Shown here: positions 21,755 to 32,522 of the stretch, in pieces
Layout: the number at the start of each line of letters is the position of its first letter
How positions within the stretch are numbered: position 1 is the stretch's first letter
Notes under the pieces: model-generated
What the model saw: only the letters and a program-made list of their open reading frames with translations
Databases searched by the model: none
What the model was told of the DNA's origin: nothing
Translations under genes and position numbers: made by a program
NCBI GenBank assembly: GCA_025738555.1
Contig: JAOVFP010000003.1
Span: 2,976,001-3,040,000 of the forward strand
DNA: 64,000 nucleotides
Reading direction: 5' to 3'
Source: Cyathus striatus
Taxonomy: Eukaryota; Basidiomycota; Agaricomycetes; Agaricales; Nidulariaceae

Positions 21755-23488
21755 CTAGTTGAAGAGAGCGGTGGACGTACACTGATGAAGCCAAGGCCTC
21801 TTCCCGTAAGTATCACGGTCTCTAGTTGAAAGAGCAGCAGGACACGGGGTACAGAACCGGGAGAAACGCCATCTGGGAAGTTTGAACGGGTCATCTGTTA
21901 ACTGAGTAATAGGAAACAATTCATCCACCACAAGAATTCGGAGGACGCGCAACTCGTAGAGTTCCGAAGTAAGTACTTCTTGCAAATCCTGTTGCAGTTT
22001 CGATGCTTCTATTTCTGTATGGTCGATCAGATAAGGAAGGTTCCTCTTGAATTTTACTCCGTGTAATACCGCCTTTTCCTGAGCTTCCTTTATAACTTTA
22101 GCTTCTGAGGGTCGACCATTTGGAATATAACTGAGTTTTAATATGAGAATCTTCCCATTGTGTTCCCCGTTATTAGCGGATGCCTTTATAATCTTCGTAC
22201 CCCTTCCAATAACACAGTGTTGTTGGTAAATGGAGTCCTTCAGTTTATATGGGACGTCGCTTTGGGTCTGCAGAATATTGCCTGTGAGAATATTTCTAAA
22301 TTCGAACCGCTTGTAGTCGTCTTGTGGCTTCGGTATTGTGGGAACGTGAAGGATGCCTTCTCTTAAAGTACGGGGCGCATTACTAAAGATACTGTCGTAT
22401 CCCAATGCACCGTAGTTTAAACGTGACAACGAGAAGATTACTTGCTTGAAAGTATTAATTTCATGAATCCAGTAGAATGGCTTGGATACAACAATCGCCG
22501 ACCTATCGTAGTAAAGGAAGTAACACCTTTCGTCATAGATGAAGATCCCAAGAACATGACGGCGAAGTCCGCCATAAGAAAGAAGTTCCAGTGCATAGCT
22601 TGCACACTGTTTTTGCTTCTTTTCGCTGAAGCCTGCCAAGACGGTGTGGCCGGAATCCCCCTTCCTAGAACCATGTTCACTAGAAAAGTGAGACAAACTA
22701 TCGTTCGAAGTAGCCTCAAGCTGTTTGGAGCTCATAGGAACATTTTTAACAAGTCTCGATGAATGCCGTGTATCACTGTTAGGCTGAGATCTGGAAGGAG
22801 GTTTCTTATCTTTGGCCGCCATGTCAGATGATATCACTGGTTCCGGATGTGGTAGACCTAGAGAAAGATGTATGCTGAGCAAAAACAGAAGATATGGAGT
22901 GATAAAAAAAATACCTATCGGGACCGGAATCACTTTTTTTGACGACTCCACTTCGACAAATATCAATGGTTCCGACCAGTGAAATGGGTCTGTAGTCGGA
23001 CCATTTTGGCTCAAGTTATCTACGCAGAACCTGACTCCATGATTTAATGCATCACTATGCACCGCCACAATATCGGGTTTGCGCTCGGCAGGGGAACCCC
23101 ACAAATAAGTATTGTCGTTCCGACAAAAGACCATTTTAGATGATGTGTCGACCATTTCGTTGAATATCGTAGTAAGTGGAGTATATCTTGACATTTCAGA
23201 CGTAATACTAGAGTATTCCGCGATTTGCTCTTCTATACTTTCATTCGCCGCAGAAAATACAGACAAAGGTACCTTCTCATACCCAGGTGTGATGATGTTG
23301 AGAAGCTTCTTCCAGGGAAGAACGACCTGATTTTTGAGATCTTGGATCAAGTACGGATGGTAGTTTTCATGTGTGGAGTCTTTTTTGTGTGTGTGGTGTG
23401 TACCAGTACCTTGGCTGAGGGGTGTGCTATGAACTGTCGAATCTGGAACTGTACCACTTTCGGGAGGAGTTTGGAGAGGATCTGGCAT
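21755..23488 (-). pseudogene. FunK1-type fungal kinase, N-terminal half, truncated in the N-lobe/hinge
   Basis: ATG 23488 opens a long frame. The N-terminal domain shows PLTTIFNEMVD, a KPDIVAVH stretch, then FHWSEPLIFVEVESSKK, all typical of the FunK1 upstream region. An in-frame intron (about 22855-22910, GTATTTTTTT...TCTCTAG) is likely at IPVPI-GLPHPE. Further on are YALELLSYGGLRRHVLGIFI, CVIGRGTKIIKAS with ILKLSY (glycine-loop and lysine region) and LRILVVDELFPITQLTDDPF. There the homology ends abruptly; the following residues (RFSRFCTPC onwards) are unrelated to the kinase, and HRD and activation segments are missing on this strand. It cannot be an active kinase. The junction is near 21880. 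Confidence 0.72.
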
Positions 23489-24889
23489 GTTTGTTTAAGA
23501 TAGGGAAGAATGGATACTGCAGAAAGCAGGGGAGGCCTTTATAGTGAAGACACGACGCTAATTGATGTGGCAATATTTTGAAAGTGTGGCGAGTACTAGA
23601 TTCCGACCTCAGTTCCATCATTCTAAAAAATAGAAGCCCAATTGATTGATTGAAATTACAACAGTAGTTTGATAAGTAACAGAAACATCTTCTGAACGTC
23701 GCTTGCGAGAACAACCACATGAAACCTGTGTTAGATCGTGCACGGTACTCTAGAGGCAAGCGAGCTCCGACTCCAAGCCGTTACTCGCAGTAACCCACTA
23801 AGTTATTACGCTCCGCGTTTTGTCCTGGTAGTGCAGATTTAGTTGGGACCCACAAGCGGATACGCGTGATACTCGTTGTTCCCGTTTCCTTCCAACGTTC
23901 TAGGGGCGATGTAGAACACAGGAAGACAATAGCAGATGTACCCCCGAAAAGGTATCGTGTCAAAATCTAGCTTATGACTCGAGTCCACCGTCGCCCACTG
24001 ATTAAAACATATGCCAAGTTAGGAGAATGGTTACTCACTATCGCATGCCACAGGTCCTACATAGCCTCGCGTTGTCCTTCTTTCATCCATCGATTTTATC
24101 ACAATGGTTAGTAAAAAAACAAGGGGGGGGGGGGCTGTGGGAAGCAAGATGGGGATAAATTATCCTTCGAGAAGGTCGTAATTTCGAAGAGAGATAATAG
24201 TCGAATGTTGGATGGGTGATCAAAATGAAGGAAAAACGTGGAATATACGAGATGGATGGAGTTCAAGCAGTTAGGTATTTTCCTACCGTATCTGATTCGA
24301 GCTTACGGCATTCTAGTTCGATGACTTCGACAAAAATGTGCACGGTCTATGAGTGCTGAATTCTGTGAATTTTGTGAAGGAGAAACTCACTAAATTTGGT
24401 TCCTGAAGCTTCGCCACACTTGACCGATGTATCTTCCTCGATACCAATTTAATACGAATACAATCCACCAGACCATCAATATATGTTTGTTTTCACTACC
24501 AGCATCTCGTCAGGTAACTGCTGTCGTGCATCGAAATACGGTCCATACTAATTAGCTGCGTGACGCGCCATAGTTCAAGCTCATGCGGCTCGAGAGCCAC
24601 AGGTTCCAAAAGGCGATAGCTAACGCGTACAGAAGTTACTGTGGGTTCAAGTGAAAACAAGAGCTGTTGAACAATTAATGTCAGATAAAAGGGGACAGAA
24701 CTAATTTTAGCGGCTTCGATAAGATCCGATTCCAAGGTGCTGACAAGGCGACAAGCCTACAATTTCAAGAGAGGAAGGGTCCAAGAGATTGAGCGACAGG
24801 TTCGGATTCAGAGAGCAAGATAATATTAATGTAGTAGTTTCGGTTTGATAGCTTCGTAAGATGTTAGGCTGAGGCTGAGTTGATAGGGT
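23489..24889. other. Intergenic stretch without a supported gene
   Basis: It contains an A7/G12 homopolymer junction at about 24114-24134 and scattered short frames. No domain or repeat with a partner elsewhere in the window was found. The last 40 bp hold the insertion site of the hAT element. Confidence 0.4.
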
Positions 24890-24897
24890 ACCTGGGA

Positions 24898-25990
24898 TAG
24901 GGTTGGGGAACAAACTGGCATGTGACTTACTGGCATGTAAATAACATAGTTATTTACAGTAACTTACTAGTTTGTTACATCCCCTGAAAAATAGCATGTA
25001 AAAAATGTAACAAACCTCGGTCACATGATTAACAAATCACAGTCTCTGATAGACAAAAATTTGACGACCAGTTGATACAAAATTGTTACCCATCAAGCCT
25101 AGATACTTTGTAGCATTCAACACACCCTGACACATACAATCCAACAATGGAAGAACCAACAGACATGCCTACTAAACCTGAGGATCTTTCTTGGCAAGGA
25201 AATGGACGTAAATTCAATAATTTGCCTGATAACATAAAGGCACATGTACGTTTACAGTTCGCTATCAAACTATTGTCTATAGTACCCCACTCCATGGCGG
25301 ATGAGCAAACTGTCTCTGTTGTAACAATGTTGAATACAACCTTGAGATCCCGCATGAAGGTGAACACCATTATGGCAATGGCTCAAATACGTGCTCACTA
25401 TAGGAGGGAGACAAAGGTAAGCTTCACAGTAAAGTGTAAAGAATGAAGACAACTTACATTAAACATCAAGAACCGCCCAAAAGTAAATCCTCGCCCAATA
25501 TTAAAGTTCTTTGATGTCAAGCACATCTTGAGGGAAATCGACAATGAAGACAGATGCCACGATGAAGCCCACATGCGAGACAAATCAAAATGAGTTTGAC
25601 GGTGAAGAGAGAGTGTCATGGCTGTCTGGAGAGGCTACAAGTGTGATTCAGCCAGCAGAGGTATTCATGATGAATAATGAAGAGGATGAGCTGAACTTGC
25701 ACTCCAGGGAGGTTGAAGATCTTCTCTTGGACAAGCCACCAAAAGTAGAGGAGGCCGAGATGGCAGAGTTAGCGGAGAAGGGTGAAACCATGACAGACAA
25801 TGACATTGAGGAAGACGGTGGATCGTACGGCCTTGGTGCTTGGGTGTAACTTGTGATGTGTGACACGTGACATTAGCAATCACATGCTTAAGTAATTTAC
25901 TATGTAATTTACAATTGTTACATCTCGTCAAAAAAAAATTAGATAAGTTACCTGTTTGTTACACTGCCTGAGGTTTGTTCCCCAACCCTA
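24898..25990. mobile_element. Short hAT transposon with perfect 8-bp target site duplication
   Basis: Left end TAGGGTTGGGGAACAAAC starts at 24898; its exact complement ends at 25990. Both ends are bordered by ACCTGGGA (24890-24897 and 25991-25998). TAGGG-type ends with an 8-bp duplication are the defining hAT signature. Subterminal sequence is rich in TTTGTTACA, AACTTACT and their complements. At 1093 bp it is far shorter than autonomous hATs, yet it carries the transposase C-terminal region described separately, so it is an internally deleted copy. Confidence 0.92.
25147..25849 (+). pseudogene. hAT transposase C-terminal dimerisation region, rearranged remnant
   Basis: The frame from ATG 25147 contains HVRLQFAIKLLSIVPHSMAD, then EQTVSVVTMLNTTLRSRM and MAMAQIRAHYRRE, the conserved C-terminal (Dimer_Tnp_hAT-type) block, in which hAT proteins have a similar P-x2-A-x-ERTxS string. 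An intron is likely after YRRETK (GTAAGC at 25417 to CATCAAG at about 25471), leading to NRPKVNPRPILKFFDVKHIL. The tail of the original protein seems to continue in another frame from 25544 (MNNEEDELNLHSREVEDLLL ... DIEEDGGSYGLGAWV, stop 25849), so a frameshift or second intron is needed. The zinc finger and catalytic DDE core are absent. The ATG may have been created by the internal deletion. Confidence 0.7.
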
Positions 25991-25998
25991 ACCTGGGA

Positions 25999-28900
25999 TC
26001 CCGAGGGAGAAACTTAGGAGAAATCCTTGGACTCATAAACCAAGTCGGAGAAACTGAAGAGACCAGTCTTAGCCATTTCATGATAGTCAGCGGAGGGCGT
26101 TTGTATTATTTTTCTCAATGGAATGCATAGAGCTTGAAGTTACCAAGCGGCTGAGAGTTGAATGGAGGCTTGAGGATGGTAAATTGGAGGGAGAAATCTT
26201 GGGAGAATCAGATAATAATATGTGGCACGTTTCGCGTTACGCGTTAGTCACGGTACTTGATCACTAACTGTGACCTCGTCACAAGCCAACGACCAACCAT
26301 TGCAGGACCATTGCCAACGACCGACCAACCACCATCCACCAACCACCACCCATCTTCAGTCCATCTTATAGTACAATTGAGTACAACTTCCCTTGGGACA
26401 GCGTGTTATATCTTCCATATATATTCTCTTGCAACGCTACAAACTTCAATTCCAGTAGTACTTGGCCGCCGCTCAGCCCTTCAATCTCGCAACTGTCTCG
26501 TCTTCTGATACTGTTGCAGCTCGCCTCACCAGTGGCAGCTACGCAGTAATCCAGGTCCAAGATATTCAAGAATAATCTCACTTGCATGCCCTCATAAATG
26601 GCTGACGTTGACTCCTCAACGTGTTCACCTTTGACAGGGGTATCTTGTAGCTGGACATTCCGAAGCAAAGTCTGCTACTTTATCGACGTTGAAAGAATGC
26701 TGTATGTAATCCCCCTTTCTCTCAGTACTCACGTCGCCACGTCCGTTAACGTACCCCTCGTTTCCAGCTATACCTTTCAACCGCTACGCAATCTCACTTG
26801 TACCCCCTATGAATGAAGTAGTGGCGTCGAAGCTCAGAGAGCCCTTGTTCACAAGAGGGTTGAGTGCTTGATTGCGCAGTCATGTTTCCGCTTCAGGTTT
26901 TCGCTATCGAAGGGAGGATGCATGGTTGAGCTCTGAGCTTGCAGAGCGCTGCTGAAGAGAGTTTGCCTGAAAATTTGCCTGAGCTATGCGATAGAGCTCT
27001 TGCTACTCGGGTTGGTGCGGTTGCTAGAACCTGTGGGGAATGGGTTGTGGTTGTACATGATGAGCTGGAGATTACCCTGTGATTGACGTTGGTGTTCGTA
27101 CCACAGTTCATTTTACAGCGTAATGTGCGTACGCGGCGTCTGCTCACCATGCGAGGGGCGAGGGGTAAGGAATCAATCCCCTCGTGCACTTTTTCCAGTA
27201 GACTTGTACTGTTTCTCATCCTCCCATATTCATTTTCTCCCGACTTCTCCGCAACCGCTCCTACACCCTATCAGCCTACCACTCGAAGAACATCGTGATG
27301 CCCGGTGCAGAGGGCAGCAGAGGGATCCCGTGTATGACATGAAGTTGAAGATTGGCGTAGCAGCAGTGATTTTCTCTCCAGCGCACAGCTCAGGCAGAAG
27401 CATATGTAGCCCCTTTCTGGCTAGCAGCTGCGACGGAGAACTGAGTGATAAGGATGATTCAACCTGGCTATATGATTTGCTGCGTTATTGTAGCATGTCC
27501 ACGTCTCCACCCACCATCGGCAGATCGCTGAGAGTGAGTGTCACTCTACCCTCCTTGGCATTCCTTTGACTGACTCCAATTTGTCGAAACGAAGCTATGC
27601 CTCATTGCCCTTTCGCTAGCGAATGGTAGTGAAACCCACCACATTATTTGACAATGCGACGGGAAGCAATGGTAGAGTGGTGTTCGACGGCAGGGACATC
27701 AGAGCTCCATTGCTCACGTGTACTCTGCGTCTACTGGTCTATTAATATTGCGAGCGATGAGGAGTCGATCCGCTCCCGCTCTTATCTCATTTTGCTCTTC
27801 AGATCCCATAGCTGATAGTATTGGGAGTGTGGCATGGTAGACGGCGGCACTTTGGGACAAGGACTATGTCCAAGGACGAGATTCATAACATCGTCTGTTG
27901 ACCGATCGGCGGGCGTACTTACTAGATTGTTAAGTACACCGAGCTACATGTTATAGCTAGCTGCTGATAGTCCCCCGCCCACGACATCGCCAGTTCTTTC
28001 ACTTGTTCCATCAGCTTTGAACCTACAACGTCACCACCTACTGTTTCCAAATCCTCAGCTTCAACGAATGCTGTCATATCTTCCTCAACTTGTAGTTGCA
28101 TCGCTGCTCCTACATCTGCTTTCTACTACTCTGCTATCGTCTCTCGAGAATCGGACGCCCACTGCCAATCTATGTTAGGTCGAAACTTCAAGCTTTCGAG
28201 CCCCTCAGGCCCTAGCTATCGCCATGAAAGTTCAGGGTCTGTCATAAGCTTATCACGGCTCTTGTAACCACTAGTACGATTGATAGCGATGGGGGCTTAA
28301 TGAGACTGGTGGGCAGTGCATCTTCGTTGCTTAATGCAGTCTTTTCATGCCAGTACCAGTGTCGACACCAGCACACCCGTCGCGCGTCTTAGAAGCTCCT
28401 CTACCCTGGTTATGCGTTCGAAGGCTGTTGTCGCTATCACCGGATGAAAGGAGATGGTTATGACTAGAGATTATAAGCGCCTTCAGTTCCATCCTGGATT
28501 TGTGACTCGTCTCCCCATTTGACAGGCATACTTGTTCCCAAGTTTGAGCTTTTGCTCATTCAAGACCACTAGCTTTATGCCACCATCGACTTACTACGCT
28601 GCACCTTCTATTTGTTCAACTTTCCTTGTCACTGTGAACATACAGTTAGCAACCCACTCACGAGAGCGAATCGTCTTGGAGTGCTTTTTGTCTGGCTTGG
28701 ATAAGCGCTTCAGCCTTCGTACATGCCTCATGATGTAACCTCGTCGCTTTGCGGAGTCAAGTCTTGTACATGGTTTCTGCTGGTTCCCGGTGGTACCTTA
28801 CAGGCCCAGCTGACTATGACGGATCGTTGCTTCCACATTATATCTTCGCGCTCGGCTCTCGAATAAGATTTGAGTACGCTGTACTAGTATATTAGAATGG

Positions 28901-29229
28901 AAACAATTTTTTGGTTTCTGTCCAGAACCGTGTTACTATTTGTTGGCATTTGGTAAATCCAAAGTAAATTTGGGCAGTTGCTAATTGGAAGTAGCTTGGA
29001 ACTGGAAGTACTTTAGTATCTTTGTTTTCTTTATGCCGATTATAGCATCAATGAAATTTTCGGATATATGTAATGTCAGAGTCGATGTCAAGTCAACGTT
29101 GTAGACCAATTATAGACTTTGCCTTGAAGCACGGTTTTCGCATCATCAGCAGATCATATATAATATTAGAACCCACAGCCCTCCTCCCTCGGCGCCTTTC
29201 CCTACCCCCTTCATCTTCCTGTCCATACC
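25999..29229. other. 3.2-kb stretch with no supported gene
   Basis: Several open frames of 60-150 codons on both strands (for example 27123-27569) have no recognised domain and no introns that extend them. TGGTAGACGGCGGC followed by GGGACAAGGA at about 27835 recurs near 35450, so a short dispersed repeat is present. The last 100 bp (TATATAATATTAG at about 29158, then a pyrimidine-rich run CCTCCTCCCTCGGCGCC) look like the promoter of the NACHT gene that starts at 29230. Confidence 0.4.
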
Positions 29230-31991
29230 ATGGCAAATTTCAATAATCCTCATCATTTTGGCATCTATGTGGGCAGAGATTTCAATCAAGTGGATAATAG
29301 CAATCGAGGAAATTCGGGTTTGTCATATTTGACCATCATCTCTGTTCTGACTTACCTGATTTAAAAACAACAGAACTGAAAGGTCTCGTGAGCGCGGCTT
29401 GCCCTGGTGCAGGCCATGAATCTGCCGAGCGTGCTGATCCCCCAAAATGCCACCCCAATACTAGACTGACAGTCATCAACGAAATTATGGAATGGGTTGA
29501 CGCAGAAGATCTTACACAAAGGATAATGTGGCTTAATGGAGCCGCTGGTGTAGGGAAGTCAGCAATCGCTCAAACAATTGCTGAAAGATGTTCCCAAGAG
29601 GGAAAACTCATTTCAAGTTTCTTTTTTTCGCGGACTGCTACTACCGCTGGAAGAAATGAAGGTTCCAGGCTCATTCCCACTATTGCTTACCACCTTGTTC
29701 TTGTGATTCCTGAAACCAAAGAGTTGGTACTTTCGGAGTTGGACCAAGATCCAGGGCTCCTACAGAAATCCATGAAAATACAGTTAAATAGGCTCATAGT
29801 TAACCCCCTCACGCATTTCTGCGAGACTAGCGTGCACACTGTTCCATCTCTGGTGATTATTGATGGCCTGGATGAGTGTAACGAAGCTGAAGTACAATCA
29901 AGAATAATAAAGACAATTGGTGAAATATTAGCAGAGTCACCTATTCACCTGCGATTTCTCATTGCAAGCCGGCCAGAGATGGAATTGATCAAAATGTTTT
30001 CTCAAGCATTGGTCTCCAGTATGACTGTTCAGCTAACACTAGACTTTCACTACAACCCGAAAGAAGATATTCGGACCTATCTTGAAGATGAATTTGGTCT
30101 AATTAAGCAAACACATTTCTTGAAGGAAGAATTATCAAATGATCACAACTGGCCTTCAAAGTTCGATTTACGAACCTTGGTCTATAGATCATCTGGACAA
30201 TTCATTTATGCTTCAACTGTTCTCAAGTTTATTGCCAAAGATGATAGAGACCCACGAGAAGCACTCGAGAATGTCATTCACAACAAATACAAGGAAGACA
30301 TATCAGAAGAAGAAAGCCCATATGCACAGCTGGATGCACTGTACATGTACATTCTCTCCTCAGCTTCAGCCAAAACAAAGGGAGGTTATAATGCAATTAT
30401 GGATGTATTACGAGCACTAGCATTCACTGAAATGGATTACTTGGAATCTACTTCCTTGGCTGAACTCCTGGGAATTACAGAATCCAACCTGCAATTGCGA
30501 CTGGTGCACCTTCACTCAATTGTACTCATCTCATCCAGAACTGCTATAAGTCACCCTTTTGATTCGCACGACTCGCAACAGATTCAATTTCACCATGCTT
30601 CTATAAAAGATTTTTTACTGGATTCCTCGAGATCTGAACATCTTTTCATTGATGCAGTGAAAGGACATGTATTCTTAGGTCATCGCTGTATGGCCGTGAT
30701 TCTGCATATGATCAAGTCGAAGTCTTGGTCTAATGAAATTGCTGTACAAGAGGTCAAGTCCGAAATCAATAACTTGTACAACACTGTTTCCCCTGCGCAG
30801 AAATATGCACTTCAAAATTATTTTCTCCATCTCGAACACAGCAAGTTTGATGATCAATTATTAAATCAACTTTTTCAACGCGAATACACAGAATTAATCA
30901 TGTACTTCATGGTTTCAAATATACCTTACGACATGGCTAAGAAATCACTTCGGCCAGTATTCATTTTCAATTTCTACAGTGATGTAGGTTGTATTTTTTA
31001 AACTAGGGTTAATCACCATTAATCCATACATTAGAGTTTTGTAGTCCCAGCGTCAAAAGAGATAAAGGCAGAAGCCATTTGCAGCTTGGTAATTGAAGTA
31101 ATCGATCAATTCGTATTGGAAAACTTTGTGGATACTGGAGAAGTTCTATATGCGAAATGCATAGCTTCTCTCATAGGCGAAAGGAGAAACCTTGCTATCT
31201 CAATTACTGATAATATCATCCAATGCTGGGCAGGGGCACTAATGGAGAACTCTGTACGGGGAAATCATATATATTTGAGCAATGAGAAAAGTCAGGTTGT
31301 TTTTCGTTGCATTTTGAAGCAGATCTCAGAGCTGTATGTTTCTAATTTCTATGATATTATGTCTACATTAATATTAAAACATCACTTAGCTCCTTGGCTA
31401 AATTAACTGAGAGCGAAGATGGCATAGACATAGGGCATTCATTTTTTAAGGCATTCAACGTCGACGTGGAGTGGTATCCACTCGTTCTTGAATATCTGCT
31501 CAAAAGAATCAAGCCATCCTTTGATTTTAAATTATTTATTCAGACGTCCCATTCGGAATTTGAAAATTTGTATTCATTCCTTGACCTCCTTAGAGATACC
31601 TTGAGAAGCGAGGGATTCAAAACGAAGATTCGATATAACAGGGTGGAGAAAAACATGTCGATTCTAATGGAAGCTGTTGTTGATTATTTAAAGGTACCAT
31701 TACGCCAGTTCACTGCAAAAATTGACAGCACTAATTCCTTCAACGCAGCAATGTGATAGCATCAACGAGGCAGATGTTCCCTGTATAAACAATAACTCAC
31801 AGTTCCTGGTGACCGGTAGTCAGGAACCATGTCCCCAGCCACCAAGTAGTAGTGATCAAGAAGTACAGGAGGAGACTACGGTACACGGAAATTTCCCGGG
31901 ACCAGAAAGTCAAGCAGATTTTGACGATACTGTGGGACAGAGCAATGCAAGTTCATCTAAGAAATTTTGGAGGCGTCTCCTTTGTCATTAA
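29230..31991 (+). CDS. NACHT-type STAND (NLR-like) protein
   Basis: Five exons (29230-29317, 29374-30987, 31045-31333, 31390-31693, 31749-31991) with 55-57-nt GT-AG introns give 845 residues; all phases agree. ATG 29230 has a good context (CCATACCATGG). The short first exon encodes a N-terminus with RDFNQVDN, followed by CPGAGHESAERADPPKCHP, the usual lead-in of mushroom NACHT proteins. NACHT motifs are P-loop WLNGAAGVGKSA, Walker B LVIIDGLDECNE, and FLIASRPEMEL. A winged-helix-like part follows, ending with QIQFHHASIKDFLLD. No WD40, ankyrin or TPR repeats follow; the tail has no recognised domain and ends in a Ser/Gln/Glu-rich segment and FWRRLLCH. Such proteins are nucleotide-dependent oligomerising switches implicated in fungal self/non-self recognition; the effector output is not evident here. 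It appears intact. Confidence 0.85.
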
Positions 31992-32522
31992 TATTCAACA
32001 AATACGCACTGTGACAAAGCTTAGTATAGAAAGTGGTAATTTAAGCCGTAGCATTTCACATGTATTCCAGATGATTTAATTGAATTTTCTTAAAATTGTC
32101 TACGTATTGACAAGTGTTGAAAGAGCTTTGACTTAGAAGAAGTGGGAACATTCTGAATGGGCTGTGTGCCGGCCGATCGTTATTTCTCGGTCAACTGTGA
32201 ACAGCCCATGAGACACGCCGTCTTCATCGTGCAGCTGTATCATAGTAATCTTCTCTGCATATAATCCTCATTAAACTCGATACTACCCCAGAAATAGAAT
32301 GAACAACTCTATGCAACCGGTACAGTCTTAAACACCATCCGGTATCTCGCCACTTTACCTAGGAAGGCATAGTCAGAATCCGAAATTCTGAGTCCAACAG
32401 AATCCCTAGGTAACATAATAGTAATAAGTCAATCCAACGTGAAATCTAATTAATAAAGCTACAAGACAATCCGAAAGAAATCCGAGATACAAATACAAAG
32501 CACTTCTTAATTCCATCCTAAA
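31992..32522. other. Intergenic stretch between convergent genes
   Basis: No gene is seen. It holds the 3' flanks of the NACHT gene (plus) and the ArAE_2-like pseudogene (minus). Confidence 0.45.

Noticed and set aside
24114..24134. A7/G12 run as a quadruplex or programmed slippage site
   Set aside because: A single G-run without further G-tracts nearby and outside any gene; more likely a simple homopolymer or an assembly artefact.
27123..27569. 148-codon plus-strand frame
   Set aside because: Composition is Ser/Pro/Arg-rich without any motif; there is no splice extension or homologous copy in the window.
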